DNA of 64,000 bases from Diphasiastrum complanatum (Eukaryota; Streptophyta; Lycopodiopsida; Lycopodiales; Lycopodiaceae): the NCBI GenBank assembly GCA_029204225.1, contig CM055101.1, forward strand, positions 6,143,246 through 6,207,245, written 5' to 3'. Below the pieces are notes generated by a model. That model made no database searches, was not told the DNA's origin, and was given only the letters and a program-made list of their open reading frames with translations. Below, in pieces: positions 42,786 through 53,871 of the stretch. The translations under genes were made by a program, and so were the position numbers. Within the stretch, counting starts at the first letter, position 1. Each line of letters opens with the position of its first letter.

Positions 42786-43219
42786 GCCATTTGAGTCTTT
42801 TGAGCACCATGGTTTTTTACAATGTCATCAAATCTATGCTTTTCAATGGCATGTTTCAAATGGTAAAAAATGGCTTTTTAAAAGCATTCAAGCTTAGCTA
42901 TACATAGTTGGAAGTTCATCTGATGTTTGCAAAGTGAAGTTTCGAAATCAAGTATGATCAACGTAACAAACTTCTGTCTGGTGCAAGTTCATTTTTTGCT
43001 CCATGCCTGCCCACCGAAAAAAAAAACTGGTCATAGCAAAAGATATTCGAAGCAAAGCATACATCGAAATTATACTATCAAAATTGTAGATTGTTACTTT
43101 CTTTTATCAAAAGCACTATTTGTTGTGTTAGAATCTCATGAAGATACCATAGCTTCATAGATTGTTAGCATTTCATTAATGTATTCCTCACATTCTTATG
43201 TACTATGGAAGGAGCCAGT
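42786..43219. other. Intergenic, no gene
   Basis: AT-rich non-coding DNA downstream of PPI. A 77-codon frame at 42927-43160 has no recognisable features. Confidence 0.5.
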
Positions 43220-43325
43220 CACAGGCCATTTTGCTTGGTAAGGATTTCCAGAATTTTTTGGGCGATGCCCGAAGGGCCCGAGCCTAAAATATTTTGGCAA
43301 GCCGAACCAAGCAGAATGGCCTGTG
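43220..43325. repeat. Small terminal-inverted-repeat element (MITE or hairpin)
   Basis: CACAGGCCATTTTGCTTGGT at 43220-43239 is repeated inverted at 43306-43325 with one mismatch, and the 66-base centre contains further pairing (GGCGATGCCC/GGGCCCGAGCC). No clear target duplication is visible. Size fits a miniature element or a small-RNA hairpin. Confidence 0.6.
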
Positions 43326-43734
43326 CCCGGGCGGTTTCCATTGCGTAATGGGTACCAAACTTTTTCACATGTACATTACGAAGCATAATAGGCAGTTTGA
43401 CCGACCACTATGAACGCTCCATGTGGCAGTCGTACAGACGCCATACGGACAGGCAGCAGAAAAGTGCAAAACCTGCGTTTGAAAAAAAGCACATATTTTT
43501 TGCTTTTTAATCTGTTTAAAAATGGGCATAAAATTCACAAGGTATACATTACGATCAAAATATTTGCTTTTTCTTTCAGTGTTGCAGTACTTTTACGGGG
43601 CTTGAGATACTCCCCTTTCTCTTGGCGGATTGGAAAAAGGAAGTATATCCTCATTTGTCATTGTTGTAGCATCTAACCAGCCATCCGTCAATGTTAAGAA
43701 GAGACTCACCAAACGCTGGATTTCTATGTTACAT
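43326..43734. other. No gene
   Basis: Non-coding; short frames only. Confidence 0.5.
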
Positions 43735-43985
43735 TGAACCATAGAATCATTGAACCGTGAGCGGTTCACCACGGTTTTGAGAACCGTACAGTGAACCGTA
43801 TGGTTCTCAAATTTTTTTGGCCAGAACCATGGTGAACCGTGTAGTTATTAATTAATTAATTAATTTTTATTTTTTTTAGTTCATTTTTTATGAAACATTA
43901 ATTAATTTATGATGAACCATACCACGGTTCATGAATCGTGGTACGGTTTACCCCACGGTTCTCAGACCTTGAGAACCGTGGGTAC
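43735..43985. repeat. GAACCGT foldback repeat
   Basis: About ten GAACCGT/ACGGTTC words in both orientations around an AT-rich centre (TTAATTAATTAATTAATT). The arms TGAGAACCGT and ACGGTTCTCA, with ACCACGGTT, can pair extensively. Likely a MITE-type foldback element; exact borders are uncertain. Confidence 0.55.
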
Positions 43986-45179
43986 TATGCATTGAATACT
44001 CAGTATTGTTGAAACCAGGATTTTGTCTCATCAAAGATTTGCTTTAAACTAGATAATTAACGAGCTTGGAGTCCAAAGTATGAAAGGCATTTTCTGTAGC
44101 TCGCACATTATCCATTGAAATTGAAAACTTTGCAAGTAATGGACTTTTCAAAAGTAGGTACCTCATTTGTACAAATGAAAATAAATAATGTTCAAATTGT
44201 TTCTAGGTAGGAACTTGTGAACTAAATTTTTTATTTTAATGAATTCAACATGCATGTGAGTGAATATTATTATTTTATATGAGATATTAGAATTTGCATG
44301 TTTGTAGATGCACTAGGCATTTGACATCATTTCTTAGATGGGATCTTAGATTGTGCTTCGAAATAGATGCATAAAGTGTTTGTTAGCTTTGTTGCAATCG
44401 TAGTAAGCGATTGAGGTGATTTGCTTTAAGCTGAAATTTCTCTCTCAAGCAAGTTTGAGCACGAAAATGAGTTTTTTTTTTATAATTTTTTTAAAATGCA
44501 ATTTTTATTTTTTTTATTATTAGCTTTGCCACAATAGCAATAAGATATTGTGATGATTTGCTAAAAGCTCAAGTATCACAACTAGGTGAGTTTGAGCATT
44601 AAAGCGAATTTCTTAATTTTTTGATTCTTTTGAAATACAATCTCTCTCTTATTTTAGTGATTTCAATGCATGTGTAAGACAGCTTCTCGTGATGTATCAA
44701 GCACCTCGTTTAATGATTTGAATGCCTTGCTGGCATAAGCAAAAGCTTTCACATAGTGACCATAAAATTAAAAATCATCTAGACATTCGTTTTTTCCAAA
44801 AGTTTGAATTTTTTTTGATAAAGTGCATTTGAACATTAAGTATAGAAATATTATCAAAAGTTTAAAGAGTTTCATTTGATTAATGTCTACAAATATGAAA
44901 AAAACATAAGATAATAATTTCTTTTGCATTTAAAAATTTGTTTTACTAAACAAATTCAATGTGAACTCTTTATACTAAGGTAGATGAGATCAAATACTGA
45001 GTTTTAGTAGCTGGGCAAGATCAAATAGGTTGCAAGAGTCTTTCTTTGCTAATTTTCGAATTTTATGTTCTGAGTTCGAATCCTTGATATTTTATAGAGA
45101 TAACTTTGTCTGCTTAGTGCTAAAATAGGCTAGGTTAAATGGTGAAGTTTGGAGGCAAAAATGCCCTCTAGAACTCAAA
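43986..45179. repeat. Non-coding, with two copies of the PPI-flank repeat (44385-44720)
   Basis: 44385-44510 and 44520-44720 are imperfect tandem copies of the sequence at 35615-35830 (TTAGCTTTG(T/C)..., GATTTGCT(T/A)(T/A)AAGCT, GAGCA(C/T)(G/T)AAA). Otherwise AT-rich with no frames. Confidence 0.5.
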
Positions 45180-45454
45180 AAACTTGGTTCTTTTTTCTCA
45201 CACAGTCAGTTTTTGGAAGGCCCATAATAGCAGATTCACAACAGTTTGTAGGCTATTTTCTACCTGTATTTTGTGAGGGATTAGAAGCTGAATAAGATAC
45301 CCACACATACATGCATTCAACTCCTACAAAATAGATGAAAAAACTGCAAGTAAAATTTTATAAAATAGCCAATAACACTAATAAACAGTTTATAGCAATA
45401 TGGATTAGAAAATGAAAATAAAAACATGGACAAATATGCTAGCAAAAAGCATTT
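45180..45454 (-). repeat. Gypsy leader repeat (copy 2)
   Basis: Inverse match of 15990-16240. It lies directly inside the Asp-tRNA-like primer site at 45455-45475, so it is the leader start of a minus-strand gypsy element whose coding part is missing. Confidence 0.65.
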
Positions 45455-45475
45455 GGCTCCCCGATAATGGCGCCA
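45455..45475 (-). other. Gypsy primer-binding site (Asp-tRNA-like)
   Basis: Minus strand TGGCGCCATTATCGGGGAGCC, close to TGGCGCCGTTGCCGGGGA of Athila/Tat elements. The LTR would begin at 45477 with TGTGATCTCC. Confidence 0.7.
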
Positions 45476-45476
45476 A

Positions 45477-48180
45477 TGTGATCTCCCCTTCCACAATTGT
45501 TTATGGGACAAGACATTTCAAATCTCAAAATACAGTGCTAGTCCCATTTTGGAAACTTGACTTTGACTTTTACATAACCTTTTAAGTCTAAGTTTTTAAA
45601 CCTTGAGACTTGCCAAAATTGTTTTCTTGCTCCTAGTGACTAATGGCACCACAAGTTGGACTTACACTTGCAGGATGCCGAACTGGGGCCTAATGTTTCT
45701 AACTACTGATGGGCTCTTCAAGATGGGCTTATACACACAGGATGCCATACTTGGACCATTAATATAACAAAAATGGTTATTTTCAAAAGGCTTTCCCTTG
45801 TAAGGTGTTGCTTTCCCAAACTACTTTGGACTCCATTGAGATGCCCCTTAGTCCTTGTATTCCAACCCCCAAACTTTTTTCAGCCCAAAAAGAATTATTA
45901 GTCTTGAGAATGAAGGCAGTTTCCCATTTAGACTCCTTAAAGTGTCTTGAATAAGGATAACAAATCAAAAAAAGGCTTAAGTAGACTTAATAAGGCTAAC
46001 TAGACTTTAAAATAGTTAGGTTTAGCTAAGACATGAGCCTTGCCTATAAATAGTCAATATACATTAGTTTTCAAAATCTATTGTCTTATTTAAAATTGAG
46101 TGACCCTAGAGTTTTGTTTCCTCTTGTGAATGCAAAGCCAATAGGTTCTTCCTCTCTTGGTCATACACTTGTTTGATTTGCCAATCATTGGAAGCCTTTA
46201 ACTTTGGTAGACCATATCTTGTTTGTAATGTTCACTTATTGTGCTTGACATGGTGGGTTGCCACCTAATTAGCATCAAGACTCACTCTTTTACTTCATAA
46301 TGACTTAATAAAGACAAAGTACAATACACAATATAATAAAAAGCAAGTTATGGCGATAGTACATGCCATGCATTGTAATCCATGTTGGTTTCACATTATA
46401 TGAACCATGCATAAGAAGTTTATAAAACAAACTTGTGAGCTTGTCCACCTATGCATAAGTCTTTGTATTCATGTGTAAGAAAATATTAGACATAGGTCAA
46501 ACTTAAGGTTGCTATTCATAGCATAAATTGAACATTGCACCTAAGAATTTTTGTTCATATTAACTTTGTTCATAATTTGGAGTTATGTGCTGGTTGCAAA
46601 AGTTCGAAGAGCGGTTATCGATCAACATGAAGTTGCAAAGATATGTAAACTTGTCTATAATCATATAGTAGGAAATAGCTGTGCCTACAATAACAAAAAA
46701 GAAATTTTAAACAAATTTCTTGCATAAAAATGAACATGAAAAGTGTCATGCTTACGAATGGGAAAAGCTTTCAAAGAAATATCAAGAATCTATAGTCTCC
46801 TTATTGGTCTTTTGAGCCAAATGGAATCTCCATCCTGGGTCAACCACTAGTATAGATATGGGGTGCATCATCACTTAAGCATATCTTATTCGCTTACAAT
46901 CTCATAGGTATTGAATTGTATTCGTAATTTTTATAAAAACAATGGTCCCCACCTATATAGCCTTTGGCATAATTCCCCACAATATTTGACAATGCTATTT
47001 TCAACTTTTAAATGAGCATTGCAATATCTTCAACAATGATGTACTTTTGAAGGATCCACTAGTTTCATCCTTCAAATGATGTTCTTGTATAAAGTCAACA
47101 ATATTCAAAGTGGTTAGTTGTCTATTGTTTTGTTTCTCCTATGTAACATGTTATGATAAAACATTTTCTTTTACCTCTATAAGTAAGCTAGACAAATAAG
47201 TGTTTATTGCCGTAAGTTTTTTATATTTATATTTAATACCTTTCAACTAATTAACAACTTCCCACTAGTATTTATATGTATATTTGACACCTTTTAAGCA
47301 ATTAACAACAATTGCGACATGACAAGAGTTCTCAATTAGTTTGACTTTTCAATTTACTTCTGTCCAAAAACTACATGCGTGCCTGAGAGTAGATAAGTCC
47401 AGTTTCTCTGAACATGTGACTAGTACTGTCATTCTTAGTAGTTGTTATTTTCATTTTTACAACAGACATTCGTAAATGGCTAGTGAGTCGGGACACATGT
47501 CCCATAACAGGGTCGTTATGGAACTGATTCTACTAACCAACATTTGAAGTTTGCTCTTTGATCTTGACAATGAATAATCTTTGGTCTCCCATGTGTGTAT
47601 ATAACTTTTTAATTTTCAAGAATTAATTTGACAGTAAGTAGCCTCTTTTTCGGTTGAATAACATAATGAAAGGGTGAGAACAAGCTAGAAAGATTAAAAT
47701 TAGTGGTCTAGTTCTATAACTGTGTAGAATGAAAGGGCAATAAATGAAGAAATTACTGAGTAATTATAAATTATTTTTATATTGGATGCTAGAAAGTAGA
47801 TTTACATGCTAGAATACTTAGATTGTTTGGTTAGAGTACTACCAATAAAGTACTTGCTTAGTTACTTGCCAAAGTACTGCTTAAAGTGTTAATGGTACAT
47901 TTCAGATTTCTAGTTCCTTCCAAAGACTTGATAAAGAGTGTTCTCAAAAGTATTTTAAAAAATCTCTTAAGTTGGTTAACAAGGGTATTCTAACAAGAAA
48001 ACACCATTATTATTATGTCTTAAATACTTCCTTTTAACTTACCAAGATACTTGCTAAATTAATCACCTTAAACCTAAGCACTTACTAAAATACGTACTTA
48101 CATACTCTTTTAATGTTCGAAGAGTATTTTAATACTTTTCATTTCTACTCACTTACTTACCGACTTAGGAGTGCCTTCAA
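45477..48180 (-). repeat. Presumed gypsy 5' LTR and flanking non-coding DNA
   Basis: About 2.7 kb next to the primer site without any retroelement frame. Part is presumably the 5' LTR (Athila LTRs commonly exceed 1 kb), but I cannot place its outer end. 47.7-48.1 kb is a simple region with many TACTT/TTACT words. Confidence 0.4.
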
Positions 48181-48245
48181 GTGACTCTAAAACCCTAAGA
48201 CCCTAAAACCCTTTTCAGTATTGTAACCCTAAAACCCTTTTCTTT
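48181..48245. repeat. Short interstitial telomere-like motif
   Basis: Four near copies of CCCTAAA (AACCCTAAGACCCTAAAACCC..., TAACCCTAAAACCC). Too short and degenerate to be a telomere remnant with confidence; it resembles telo-box clusters found in promoters. Confidence 0.5.
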
Positions 48246-48479
48246 ATGGATTTTGCATTTCTCTCGCAAGATCAATGAGCACGTTTTCCTGATCCGATTG
48301 TGTTGTTGTGACTTTGCTGTGGATGAAACATCTACTCGTATATCGGCCCACTTTTGTTCTAGGTATGAGATCCATTCAATGCAGTTTTACAAACTGCCAA
48401 TTTGTATGTTGTGAAGAGAAGTGTGCTTCTGGATCAATTTTGCAAATGTATCTACATTCAGAGCTACAAATTTTGCAAA

Positions 48480-48945
48480 TGTTTATACATTCGGATGTTT
48501 CTGCATTCTGCAGAGGGTTATAATATTGTTGCGACCGTTTCTGTGTGCAGGGCTATAGATCAAAGGTGAAAGCTGAAAGGTGAATACATTCTAGCTCAAA
48601 CGTGAACACATCGTAGCTCAAGTACCGCTAGCAGCCATTGTCTCTGCCACTGGTGAGAGAGCAAAGCAACCACACATTGTCTCTACCATTGATGAAAGAG
48701 CAAAGCAACCACACATTGCATGTATTTCTGGATTCGGATGTTTCTGCATTCTGCGCAGGGCTGTAATACTGCATTCTGCGTAGGGCTGTAATACTCTTGC
48801 GGCTGTTTCTACGTGCAGGGCTGTTGATCAAAGTTGAAAGGTGAACACATCGCAACTCAATTACTGCTAGCAGCCACTGGTGAGAGAGCAAAGCAACCAC
48901 ACATTGTGGCTGCTAAGAGAGCAAAGCAACCACACATTGCATGTA
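48480..48945. repeat. Nested tandem repeat
   Basis: Two diverged units of about 230 bases (beginning near 48505 and 48745), each containing CTGCATTCTGC(G)...AGGGCTGTAATA, a GTGCAGGGCT...GATCAAAG section, and the word GAGAGCAAAGCAACCACACATTG, which itself appears four times. No coding potential. Confidence 0.75.
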
Positions 48946-49214
48946 TCCAAGACCAGTCTGCTTGTGCGAAGGCATCCTATACAAGTATTGAAACGTAGGG
49001 GTGAGGACGTGCTTTCTCACAAAGCACAGAATCTTCCGTTTGCAATATAAACTTTCCATTTATAAACCAGAATTTCGTGATGACTCACGACAACTGAACT
49101 ACCATTCCTTGATACTAAAATGCCTAGCTATCAGGAAACAATGTTACAATGTTGAAAGCTTATGTCATTCAACTTTTCAAGGCAACAATTCGCAAAGAGT
49201 TTAAAGTACAAAGT
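48946..49214. other. No gene
   Basis: Non-coding, between the tandem repeat and the gypsy integrase. Confidence 0.45.
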
Positions 49215-50225
49215 CTATTTTAAATGCAAAACATGTGGCTTGCGAGTATATGCCTCTTGAATAAGAGTCATCATCTGCGGGAGAGTGAATGCATCATGAC
49301 GTGACAATTTCTTTGCTTTTTCCTTGATCAGCTTGGTTTTGTACATCAGTGCGAGATCTCCTGCTTTCAGATCCTTTTTGTGTAATCGATGATCGTGCCA
49401 TGCCTTTCTCTTCTGCCAACGCATGAACTGTCATCATTCTTGTTTCACACATTTTGTGCAATGCTTCATGACGTAGTTGTAAAGACTTATCATCATCTAA
49501 CCGTTTTGTTGCTGCTATGCGTAAAGATGGTATTAAAAATTCAGTCGGCATGACAACATCTTGACCATAAACTATTTGAAAGGGTGTTTAATTTGTACTA
49601 TTTTTGTAAGCGGCTCTGAATGTCCATAATGTTGCATGTAGTTTATGTTCCCAATCAGATTGACTCGCTTCAACTCTTTTTATCATAATAGTGCATTGGA
49701 AGATTCAGCTTGGCCATTTTCTCTGGGATAATAAGGAGTACTAAATCTGTGTATAACAAAAAAAATCTTCTAGTAAACACTTTATCGTTTGATTAACAAA
49801 GTGTGTACCCCGGTCATTGACAATCTCGATCGGACATCCAAATCTGATAATAATATTTTCATACAGAAACTTGGCCGTAGATTTCGCATTAGCAACTTTG
49901 ACAGCTTTGGGTTCACCCACTTGGTCATATAATCAGTTGCTATGATAATGTATCGGGCTTGGATCCTCGCGTGGCAGGATAAATAGGACCAACATAATCC
50001 AGTCCCCATTTTTCAAATGGCGCTTGCGATAAAACCGGATGCAAGGGTCCGTAGTTCTGTCTAGTAGGCCGTCATGCTCGCTAGCAAACATCACATGTTT
50101 GAATATAATTTTTTGTGTTCTTATGAAGCGTAGGCCACCAACAACCTGATTGCAAAAGTTTGCGAACAGTAATATTTGTAGAGAAGTGTCATCCGCCCAT
50201 GCCATCATGTGAAAACGTGATTAAA
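49215..50225 (-). pseudogene. Gypsy (Athila/Tat-like) integrase
   Basis: A minus-strand integrase in pieces: a zinc-binding region near 50100-50208, YIIIATDYMTKWV, FGCPIEIVNDRGTHFVNQTI, then AAYKNSTN, TPFQIVYGQDVVMPTEFLIP, and the C-terminal KAWHDHRLHKKDLKAGDLAL. Catalytic aspartates (ATD, NDRG) are visible; several frameshifts and stops (near 49780) break it. Its right edge meets the truncated copia LTR at 50242. Confidence 0.85.
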
Positions 50226-50241
50226 TCTGGTATTTCATGCA

Positions 50242-50626
50242 GACAGTACACATCTCGTGGATGTACTTGATCTATAAAGAGATCAACCAAATCAATGAGA
50301 AGTTGATGTGACATTGGCAAATTCTAGTTTTCCTTGTATTTTCCACATTTGTCTTGAGTTTTCATGAGTGGAATGCTTTTGTATGCATAAGTATTTACTC
50401 TATGTTTACAGTCTGTACTGGCATTGTCCTCCACACGTGTGAGGCCACTTTACATGTTTTTTAATCATTTGATCCATTGCTCTTGCTAAGATCATAGTGT
50501 AATGCATCTAGCTCAACATCTAACTCATAGAATTTGATAGATCATTGCATTAAGCAATCAATAACTCTTAATGATTGTTTTGTACAATAAAAGTTGTCCT
50601 TTTTTTTTTTTTTCTAAAAATTGACA
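50242..50626 (-). repeat. Copia-1-type LTR fragment (third copy)
   Basis: Reverse complement of the beginning of 711-1564: from TGTCAATTTTTAG (50626 leftward) to GTGTACTGTC (50242). It joins the CACTA frame at exactly the same base as the copy at 711. Confidence 0.8.
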
Positions 50627-51736
50627 GTGGCAACATAAACGTGTCATATGAGTTCACATGTATTACTTTTGTCGAGTTGATTGCAAACGATCCGGACACA
50701 TCCTTTCTAATCGTAGCATTGTTTCCACGATAGTTAACTTTGAACCATTTCACATCAAAGATGAAGTATTTTCCATTACTTCCATAGTCGACCTCATAAA
50801 TATGTTGAAGTGTGCCGACATAGTTTAGGTCATCTGAAATGATGTTTGTGTCGTTTGCACTAGATTGACTCTCCTGTTGAAAGTTTGCTATTATGGCGCA
50901 ATCAAATGTGTGTCTTTTGGTGTCAATGCCCTCAACACAAAAGTGATATCCGTATGCCCACATGGCATTGTATGTTTTGTACTGGCACAACATATCTGAA
51001 CATTCAGCACAACATATCTTGAACATTTTAGGGTTTAGGATTTAGAACTAGAATAAAGAAATTCATCCTTTTCAAATTAAAACACTACTTACCTTCCATG
51101 AACAATTGCGAGCAAATTCCCACTTTTGTTCTGTCACGTGTTCACCATTTTTCATTGTTTTTTCGAGAGTATCATAAATCCATTCACGTGTGCATCGAGA
51201 ATGTAATTGTTCTAATGGCTTGTCATTCTCATGCAAATGGTGAGTCATTGTCCTGTTCCTTCTCTTGTAAGAATATTTTTGTTTTTTCCATCTCAATGCC
51301 ACACTTCTCTCCTTTTTGGCTTCTTCGTACTTCAAAATCCACTTGTCCATTCTTCCGCAATTGTATAAAATGAACGTGCCAATTTTTTCACGTAACGATG
51401 CAAACATTTTTCTTACGACTCCTTTTCCTTGAGATAATTCACCTTTAACATGTTCGTCCTCTTCAACACGCCATAACCTTGGCATGCTAGGGTGTATTTG
51501 TGAGAGATATTCTGTGGTGTAAAACAATGAGCCTTGAATAAGCTAACCTTCTACGATGCTACCTTTAGAACTTTCATAAAACGCTCAAGGTAGAACATCC
51601 ATCTAGTATGCACTGGTCCAACAATGGAAATTTCATCAACCAAATGTACAAGTAGATGAACTTGTATATTTATGAAAGGAGTTGAAAAATCTCTTTCTAA
51701 CAAGCACATAGTTTCAGTCATTTCATGGATATACAA
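50627..51736 (-). pseudogene. CACTA transposon fragment, DUF4218 and DUF4216
   Basis: Reading leftward: 51736-51551 carries the DUF4218 motif IQVHLLVHLVDEISIVGPVH followed by RWMFYLERFMKVLK; 51527-51072 continues it (TFILYNCGRMDKWILKYEE); 51026-50627 is DUF4216 (LQHIYEVDYGSNGKYFIFDV, then KWFKVN). A stop and intron-like gaps separate the parts. It is the inverted homologue of 1-710 and is cut at the same codon by a Copia-1 LTR. Confidence 0.85.
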
Positions 51737-52185
51737 GCATATGGATTAATTCATGGTTCATTTTTAACTTGTCATTCATTTTTGTTCTTTTTTACAGCAT
51801 CACGACTTTGGACGCTATCCATCCAAGGCTGAGTATGAAATTGCATTTCACAATTCATACAGCAGTTTAGTGGCAAAGCTAGCTCTTCGGGCATCCACCC
51901 CATAGTGAATTATATTCATCATTGTGTCCATCAAATTTATTTATATGCAAATATCATCAGTAGATTGATCTCTGGTCAAAAATTACCAATGCCATATTTG
52001 TTGTTTGTGTTGATGCAAGCACGTGCAGCACAACTTCAGATGCAGAGTATAAGGCATCTACGGGTCATGCTGATGACCATTGTGTCTCTGACGAGGCGTA
52101 GTAGTGTAATATAGTGTAGTTTTTATTTTTTTTTGTTTTCAGATACATATATCATCGCGATGTATTGTACATGAGACAGAAAGTC
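51737..52185. other. No recognised gene
   Basis: Non-coding. A TTTTTTTACAG acceptor-like string near 51798 followed by a 36-codon open stretch (HHDFGRYPSKAEYEIAFHNS) could be an exon remnant; the family is not recognised. Confidence 0.35.
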
Positions 52186-53871
52186 TCACAACAATGCTTT
52201 TAAGCTCTTGAAGTTATCAAATGCATCTGATTTCTTCTTCAAGAAGTAGATCCACGTCTTACGTGACATATCATCAATAAAGGTCATAAAATATAAGGCT
52301 TTACCTAAGAACATGGTCCTCATAGGCCCGCATAAATCTGTGTGGATTAAATCCAGGATGTTCTTTGCTCTTGCAACACCCCCTTTATTGAACTTATCTC
52401 GATGCTGCTTCCCATATACACAAGATTCGCACATCGATTTCAAGTGATTTGCTATGGTAGGCAATCCTGTTACCATCTCCAATTTTCTAATCAAACTAAG
52501 GCTTCCCAAGTTCAAGTGACCAAGCCTCTTATGCCACAACTCAATTTGCGATGGAGTGGACGATACAAGTCCATGTTGCCCCTTAATTATAGCATTCAAC
52601 CTGTACAATTTTGTATTGGACTCTCTTACTCCATTCGCAATAACTTTGAACTTTTGGTTCACATCCTTCACACAACAACGATCATGGGCGAATTCTACTT
52701 TCAACTTTTGATCAATAATGACTCCAACAGAAAGTAGATTTTTCTTCAAACCTGGTACGTAAAGTACCTCCCTGATCATCCTGCTTTTTCCATCAGGTAG
52801 TTGGATTGAAACGGTGCCTATCCCTTTGATCTTGCACACCTCACCATTTGCTTGTGAAACAGATGTTCCATTATCCAACATTTTCAAGCTACTGAACCAA
52901 TTCTTGTTACCTGTCATGTGTCTTGTGGCTCCCGAGTCAATATACCATGCTTGATCATCTTGATTAGATGACAATGCAGATATGAAGATGCTAGAGTCTT
53001 CAATCTCACCCTCATCGACAAGGTTACCTGCTTGTTTTGGTTTTCCCTTGCCTTGTTCCGCCAGCAATTTGCGACATTCACTCTTCCAATGGCCCTTTTT
53101 ACCACAATGGAAGCACTTGCCTTTCTTCTTGGTCTTATTGGAAGATCCCTCGTCCTCTTGAGACTTGGCAAATTGCTGCTTAGACTTCTTCTTGCCCTTG
53201 CCCTTGCCTTGTTTTTGGCGTGTCGCAAGTGCCTGATTGTCAGTATTTTGATGTGTAGCTTTCACCATTTCTCGCCGTTGCTCTTCCTGCATCAAGATTT
53301 CTGTGAGATCGTCAAAGGTTGGCAATCTTTCTCTTGATGCTATTCCGCTCACAAACATCTGATAGGGTTCTGCAATGCCGCACAATGCATTGTGCACCAG
53401 CTCCACATCACGTATGCGCTCACCAATAGAATGCAGTTCATCTCTCATTGTCTTGATTCTGGTCATGTACGTCTGAATGTGCTCTCCTTGCCCCATGCGG
53501 GCACTATTCAACTTTGACTTCAGAAACATGATTCTTCACGGATTTGACATCTCGAACTGCTCCTTTAGCACATCCCATGCCTGTCTGGGTGTAACACTAT
53601 CACAAATGTGGGTAATGATGTGATCCTTCACTGACAAGTTAATGAAGGTCAAAGTTTTCCTCATCTTTTTGTCGAACACTTTGATATCCGCTTCATTTGG
53701 TGGCCTTCTCTCATCACCTGTGACGACTTCCCACACGTCTTTCTCCATCAATATGTTTTTTATTTTGAATTTCCACACTGCATAGTTGGAAATCCCGTCC
53801 AATTTGCTACTTTCACTCAAAATGGACTCTCCCATGTTTGCCATCGCAAAACTGCTTGAAACTTCTGCCAT
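52186..53871 (-). pseudogene. Copia-5 gag-protease-integrase (3' truncated)
   Basis: A minus-strand copia polyprotein start: MAEVSSSFAMANMGESILS at 53871, UBN2 gag through RIKTMRDELHSIGERIRD, zinc knuckle CFHCGKKGHWKSEC, protease WYIDSGATRHMT, GAG-pre-integrase LWHKRLGHLNLGS with intact CESCVYGKQHR, and the integrase start LIHTDLCGPMRT...FIDDMSRKTWIYFLKKKSDAF. One TGA interrupts gag (near 53530). Integrase ends prematurely at 52186, with RT and RNase H absent. It is closely related to the gag at 32350-32926. Confidence 0.9.

Noticed and set aside
48181-48245. Telomere remnant
   Set aside because: Only four imperfect CCCTAAA-like words; insufficient for an interstitial telomere.
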